Shown: positions 14,070 through 16,684 of the stretch, piece by piece
How positions within the stretch are numbered: position 1 is the stretch's first letter
Layout of the letters: every line of letters starts with the position of its first letter
Origin: Suilimivivens sp963650485
Lineage (GTDB): Bacteria > Bacillota > Clostridia > Lachnospirales > Lachnospiraceae
Assembly (NCBI GenBank): GCA_963650485.1
Contig: CAVJLN010000057.1
Coordinates: forward strand, 1 to 16,684
Direction: 5' to 3'
DNA: 16,684 bases
Translations under genes and position numbers: made by a program
Notes under the pieces: generated by a model
Database searches by the model: none
The model's input: only the letters and a program-made list of their open reading frames with translations
Told to the model about the DNA's origin: nothing

Positions 14070-14663
14070 ATGAAGAAAAATAAAGGCGCAACCACCATCG
14101 TGGTCATCTGCGTTATGGCAGTCATTATGACCCTGTCCATGGGACTGTTTTTGTCCGCGTCGGTATTGATGAAAACGTCGGGAAGAACCCTGGCTTCCGA
14201 ACAGTGCCGGATTCTTGCCGTATCATTTAGCAAAGAGCTGGAACAGGAGCTGTGTGATCCGGAATACCGGTATGAGAATCTGGAACAGGAAGCAGCAGAC
14301 CGGATTTCCGAAAACGGAACGGTTTCCCTGTGGCATTATATACGGCAGAACATCCGTGACGGTTCGTGGCCCTATTACGAGGAAAGTGAAGGCGGAATTC
14401 ATGGAAAAGATACCGCTTTTCGTGAATTTACCTTAAAGAAAACAGGAACGACCGGAGAGATTTCAGATATTACGCTGACGATTTACTGGACGAGGAAGGA
14501 TCCACAGTTAAGCAGTATCCACGGGATTCCGGATCAGTTGATTGTAAAGACAACGGTAGAGGTAAAGGAGCAGACCTGTACCATTACCGATATTTATCAG
14601 ATCAGTGAAAATAGCAAAAATGATTATGAGCAGTGGAGCATCCGCCATGAGGAAAGAAAATAG
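14070..14663 (+). CDS. minor pilin-like protein without Glu+5 (PilX/GspK-like in layout)
   Basis: A 197-residue protein with a very short basic start MKKNKG, then ATTIVVICVMAVIMTLSMGLFLSAS, a single N-terminal hydrophobic helix, and a polar domain. If Gly6 is the cleavage site, the +5 residue is Val rather than Glu. Gene order among pilin genes and the KG-A-hydrophobic start recall PilX-type minor pilins and the T2SS tip pseudopilin GspK, which lacks Glu5. The ribosome site AAAGGAGAGGGG is strong. Two cysteines (in EQELCDPE and EQTCTITD) could form a disulfide outside the cell. Whether it is processed is not shown by sequence alone. Confidence 0.72.
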   Translation: MKKNKGATTIVVICVMAVIMTLSMGLFLSASVLMKTSGRTLASEQCRILAVSFSKELEQELCDPEYRYENLEQEAADRISENGTVSLWHYIRQNIRDGSWPYYEESEGGIHGKDTAFREFTLKKTGTTGEISDITLTIYWTRKDPQLSSIHGIPDQLIVKTTVEVKEQTCTITDIYQISENSKNDYEQWSIRHEERK

Positions 14664-15003
14664 TGCAGTAAAGCATCGGAAAACAAAATTGAATAAGGAT
14701 CAGCGCGGAACCAGTATGGTGACGGTGCTGGTTTCGTTTGCGCTGCTTCTTTTGTGTCTGACGAGCTTTTACCGGGTGCAGAAGATGACGGAAAGCATGG
14801 TGATGAATTCCAAAGACATGCTCCGTAATAACAGCAGTTTGATGAAGGCATTTTATTTGGGAGAGACAACCAGTACGACGATTGCCAGTGACGAGGTTCT
14901 CGTTTTTGAAGGTGAGGATGGTGGATTTGCCACGACGATGACGCTGCACCGTGCGCAGAAGGAAGGATTGAATGGAAGCATCTATTACTTTGAGGAGGAA
15001 TAA
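14647..15003 (+). CDS. small minor pilin-like protein, leader conserved but Glu+5 replaced by Thr
   Basis: A 118-residue protein whose leader ends KTKLNKDQRG, closely matching KLKKDQRG of the first pilin in this operon, followed by TSMVTVLVSFALLLLCLTSFY. Cleavage is expected after Gly21; the +5 residue is Thr26, not Glu. The rest is a short polar domain. It overlaps the preceding gene by 17 nt and the following one by 32 nt, so the three are probably translationally coupled. The ATG at 14647 is preferred over an in-frame ATG 14 codons upstream because TGGAG stands before it. A pseudopilin role is inferred from leader, helix and operon. Confidence 0.75.
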   Translation: MRKENSAVKHRKTKLNKDQRGTSMVTVLVSFALLLLCLTSFYRVQKMTESMVMNSKDMLRNNSSLMKAFYLGETTSTTIASDEVLVFEGEDGGFATTMTLHRAQKEGLNGSIYYFEEE

Positions 15004-15541
15004 CAAAGGAATCACTCTTGCAGAAATGATTGTCACCTTTGCACTCATTGGAATCTTCATGGCATCTGCAGCGGCAGTGATTTCTTCTGCCATTCTGATG
15101 CACAGTGAAATTACCGGAGTGATGTATGCGCAGAGTGTGGGTGAAATGATATTGGATAAGGTGGCCGGAGAGCTGGCAGCAGCGAAAAATCCTGGAAGCG
15201 GCTCCATCGTGATTCGGGAAGGAAAGGCGTTGGAGAGTGCAGCAGTGGATCAGGTGTCCTATCAGGATCGGGATGGGCGTACGGCACAGATTGGTGTGGA
15301 AGATGGACTGTTGTATATCCATTATCAGCAGCGTGTGGCCATACAGGATGATGGAGAGGTAGTCACGCAGCCGGAGCAGGACTTTAGGATGGATGAGAAG
15401 GCTTATATGGGATACCGGATTACGGATTTTCAGGTCGAACGGCTGAACGCGGAAAACGTATATGAAATTCGTGTCAGATTACAAAATTTAAAAACTGGGT
15501 TTGAATATTCGACAACGCGGTGTACCCAATGTTATAATTAA
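14972..15541 (+). CDS. minor prepilin-like protein with canonical cleavage site
   Basis: A 189-residue protein with leader ending RRNNKG, then ITLAEMIVTFALIGIFMASAAAVISSAIL: cleavage after Gly13 and Glu18 at +5. The mature domain is long and polar, with a predicted strand-rich end, as in GspJ/PilW-type minor pilins. AAGGAAGGA (14959-14967) precedes the ATG, which lies inside the previous gene. It is the last gene of the pilus operon; its final codons contain the promoter of the next gene. A Cys pair near the C-terminus (RCTQCYN) is unusual for an extracellular end and might form a disulfide or cap. Confidence 0.88.
   Translation: MEASITLRRNNKGITLAEMIVTFALIGIFMASAAAVISSAILMHSEITGVMYAQSVGEMILDKVAGELAAAKNPGSGSIVIREGKALESAAVDQVSYQDRDGRTAQIGVEDGLLYIHYQQRVAIQDDGEVVTQPEQDFRMDEKAYMGYRITDFQVERLNAENVYEIRVRLQNLKTGFEYSTTRCTQCYN
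15509..15538 (+). promoter_or_regulatory. promoter of the DUF1540 gene
   Basis: TCGACA (15509-15514) and TATAAT (15533-15538) with an 18-bp spacer. The -10 box lies within the last codons of the pilus operon, giving the downstream gene independent transcription. Confidence 0.6.
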
Positions 15542-15604
15542 AAAACGAATAAAAAGAATGGAAAGGGACATACTATTGCCGTACAGCGTAAAGGAGGTAA
15601 TGGT

Positions 15605-15919
15605 ATGGCAGATTTAAAATGTGCGGTACAGAATTGTTCTTACAATTCGAATGACTGTTGCTGTAAGGGCGACATTATGGTAGGTGGTAAACATGCATCC
15701 TGTTCCGAGGATACCTGCTGTGAAAGCTTCGCTGAAAAGACAGGCGACAGCTATAAAAGTGCGGTAGAGCATCCAAGCCAGTATATCAGTATTGATTGCG
15801 AAGCCGGAAAATGTATGTATAATGAAAACTACAAGTGTACAGCTTCCCACGTCGATATCCGCGGCTGCGGAGCCTGTGACTGTAAGGAAACCGCATGTGC
15901 AACATTTGACGTAAAGTAA
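15605..15919 (+). CDS. DUF1540 Cys-rich protein with two domains
   Basis: A 104-residue protein with two Cys-rich repeats, about residues 4-42 (KCAVQNCSYNSNDCCCKGD, then CSEDTCCESF) and 64-102 (DCEAGKCMYNENYKCTASH, then CGACDCKETACATF). Each has the DUF1540 spacing C-x4-C-x-YN with a C-terminal C-x4-F end, and the two halves match one another. A metal-binding role is likely for so many cysteines, but the function of the family is unknown to me. The very strong AAGGAGG (15591-15597) and its own promoter suggest high expression. It has no signal peptide, so it should be cytosolic. There is no visible functional link with the pilus genes. Confidence 0.93.
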   Translation: MADLKCAVQNCSYNSNDCCCKGDIMVGGKHASCSEDTCCESFAEKTGDSYKSAVEHPSQYISIDCEAGKCMYNENYKCTASHVDIRGCGACDCKETACATFDVK

Positions 15920-15925
15920 AGAATT

Positions 15926-15967
15926 TCAGGTATTCTGTGGCGGCATAGGCTGCCACAGAATACCTGA
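15926..15967. terminator. long perfect palindrome, probable 3' hairpin of the DUF1540 gene
   Basis: A 16-bp perfect stem (arms 15926-15941 and 15952-15967, core AGGTATTCTGTGGC) with a 10-base loop, directly after the DUF1540 stop. No T run follows on the + strand. It may end or protect the DUF1540 message; the downstream lipoprotein gene has no clear promoter of its own, so partial read-through is likely. Confidence 0.6.
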
Positions 15968-15996
15968 TCTAAAGAAAGTATAGAGGAAACGAACGA

Positions 15997-16611
15997 ATGC
16001 ATTTTATAAGGAAAGCAGTGCTGGCAGCCGGTATGCTTGCATTTGCCTGTTGTTTTACCGGGTGTGAAAAGGAAGTGATTACCGTTGCAGGCATTCAGAA
16101 TCCGGAGATCCGTGAAGATCAGTACATAGTGGTTGAGAATTTTGAATTAAAGCAGATTGAAGATAACGGAAAGGATGCGATTGCCTACTGTGCGATTCTG
16201 ATCCCGGTCGGATATGTGGAATCCTCCACCGTTCCCGGGATGTATGTGCACTCTTTAAGTCCGCTGGATTCTTCCAATATTTATTATACGGTGCTCGAGG
16301 GAACCGGAGACGGTGCCGTACCGGACAATCTGACAGCGGATTCCTTTGAAAAGGAATTAGAGGCTGCTTATGCGAAGCAGGGTGAGAATGTAGATATCAC
16401 GATCGAAGAGTTTACACGTAACGACATGGAAGGTATTCCGGGATATAAGATCCGCAGCAGCTTTGAGGTGGATAATAGGAGGGTTCAACAGCTTGCTTAT
16501 ATTATTCAGGCGAGGGATACGCATATTATCACCTACAATCAGCTTTCGGACGATGAGCTTCTGGCGGACTTTGAAATGTCTGAAGGCGAAATCCGTCTGG
16601 TAAAAGGGTAG
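15997..16611 (+). CDS. predicted lipoprotein of unknown function
   Basis: A 204-residue protein with a lipoprotein signal peptide: basic HFIRK, hydrophobic AVLAAGMLAFACCF, and lipobox FTGC with Cys23 as the lipidated residue; Cys18 and Cys19 lie inside the signal. The mature part is acidic and looks like a single mixed alpha/beta domain (for instance IPGYKIRSSFEVDNRRVQQLAYIIQ near the end), somewhat like small substrate- or metal-free anchored lipoproteins of Lachnospiraceae. No catalytic motif is recognised. AGAGGAAA precedes the ATG. It follows a strong hairpin with no promoter seen between, so it may depend on read-through from the DUF1540 gene. Confidence 0.85.
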   Translation: MHFIRKAVLAAGMLAFACCFTGCEKEVITVAGIQNPEIREDQYIVVENFELKQIEDNGKDAIAYCAILIPVGYVESSTVPGMYVHSLSPLDSSNIYYTVLEGTGDGAVPDNLTADSFEKELEAAYAKQGENVDITIEEFTRNDMEGIPGYKIRSSFEVDNRRVQQLAYIIQARDTHIITYNQLSDDELLADFEMSEGEIRLVKG

Positions 16612-16658
16612 AATGCAATAAATGAAAAACAAAACAGGTAAAAAGTTCAAAAATAGTA

Positions 16659-16684
16659 TTGACATTGTATAAATAGAGTGTTAA
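16659..16684 (+). promoter_or_regulatory. partial promoter at the right edge
   Basis: Perfect -35 box TTGACA (16659-16664). With a 17-bp spacer the -10 box would begin with TAA at 16682-16684 and run off the window. It would drive a gene outside the window. Confidence 0.45.

Noticed and set aside
14602..15322. Long - strand frames (about 200-230 codons) opposite the minor pilin genes
   Set aside because: The + strand frames carry pilin-type leaders, ribosome sites and coupled overlaps; the antisense products are Cys/His-rich with no domain pattern.

Overview
The window looks like chromosomal DNA of a low-to-mid GC gut Firmicute, most likely Lachnospiraceae (Blautia/Dorea/Roseburia-like). This is inferred from the proteins: a Gram-positive-type FeoA-FeoA-FeoB-Cys-rich peptide cluster, a threonyl-tRNA synthetase with a T-box leader, a DUF1540 protein and strong AGGAGG ribosome sites. 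No rRNA, tRNA, CRISPR array, phage or classical insertion sequence was seen. Nearly everything is on the + strand.

Left part (1-3814): the tail of a LysR-type regulator converges on a DtxR-family iron repressor gene on the - strand. Across a 367-bp intergenic region lies the feo operon: feoA, feoA, feoB and a 50-residue FeoB-associated Cys-rich membrane peptide, closed by an intrinsic terminator. The feo promoter (TTGACA-N17-TATACT) is overlaid by two inverted repeats that are good candidate operators for the divergent repressor. The same intergenic region holds the first copy of a MITE-like element.

Middle part (3850-7500): a SEC-C protein with its own promoter, then a T-box riboswitch with a threonine (ACU) specifier and its terminator, tandem ~60-bp repeats, a 75-residue single-TM protein with an acidic tail, a second, inverted copy of the MITE-like element, and thrS. 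The T-box terminator lies almost 700 nt upstream of thrS, so the repeats, the small gene and the mobile-looking element have come to lie inside the regulated transcript.

Right part (7498-15541): after another copy of the short repeat, a strong promoter (TTGACG-N17-TACAAT) starts a nine-gene type IV pilus / pseudopilus operon: major-type pilin, a GC-rich hairpin, pilC-type platform protein, a PilM-PilN fusion, a PilO-like protein, the PilB/GspE ATPase, and four minor pilin-like proteins, two of which lack the usual Glu at +5. No prepilin peptidase, retraction ATPase or secretin is present. ATPase, platform, PilM/N/O scaffold and pilins form an almost complete envelope machine for a single-membrane cell; the peptidase must be elsewhere.

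Right end: a two-domain DUF1540 Cys-rich protein with its own promoter, a 16-bp perfect palindrome, a lipoprotein of unknown function, and the -35 box of a promoter that runs off the window.

The most unusual items are the two copies of the 143/154-bp element, whose internal hairpins differ by compensatory changes and one of which has an apparent 8-bp target duplication, and the set of E5-less minor pilins.
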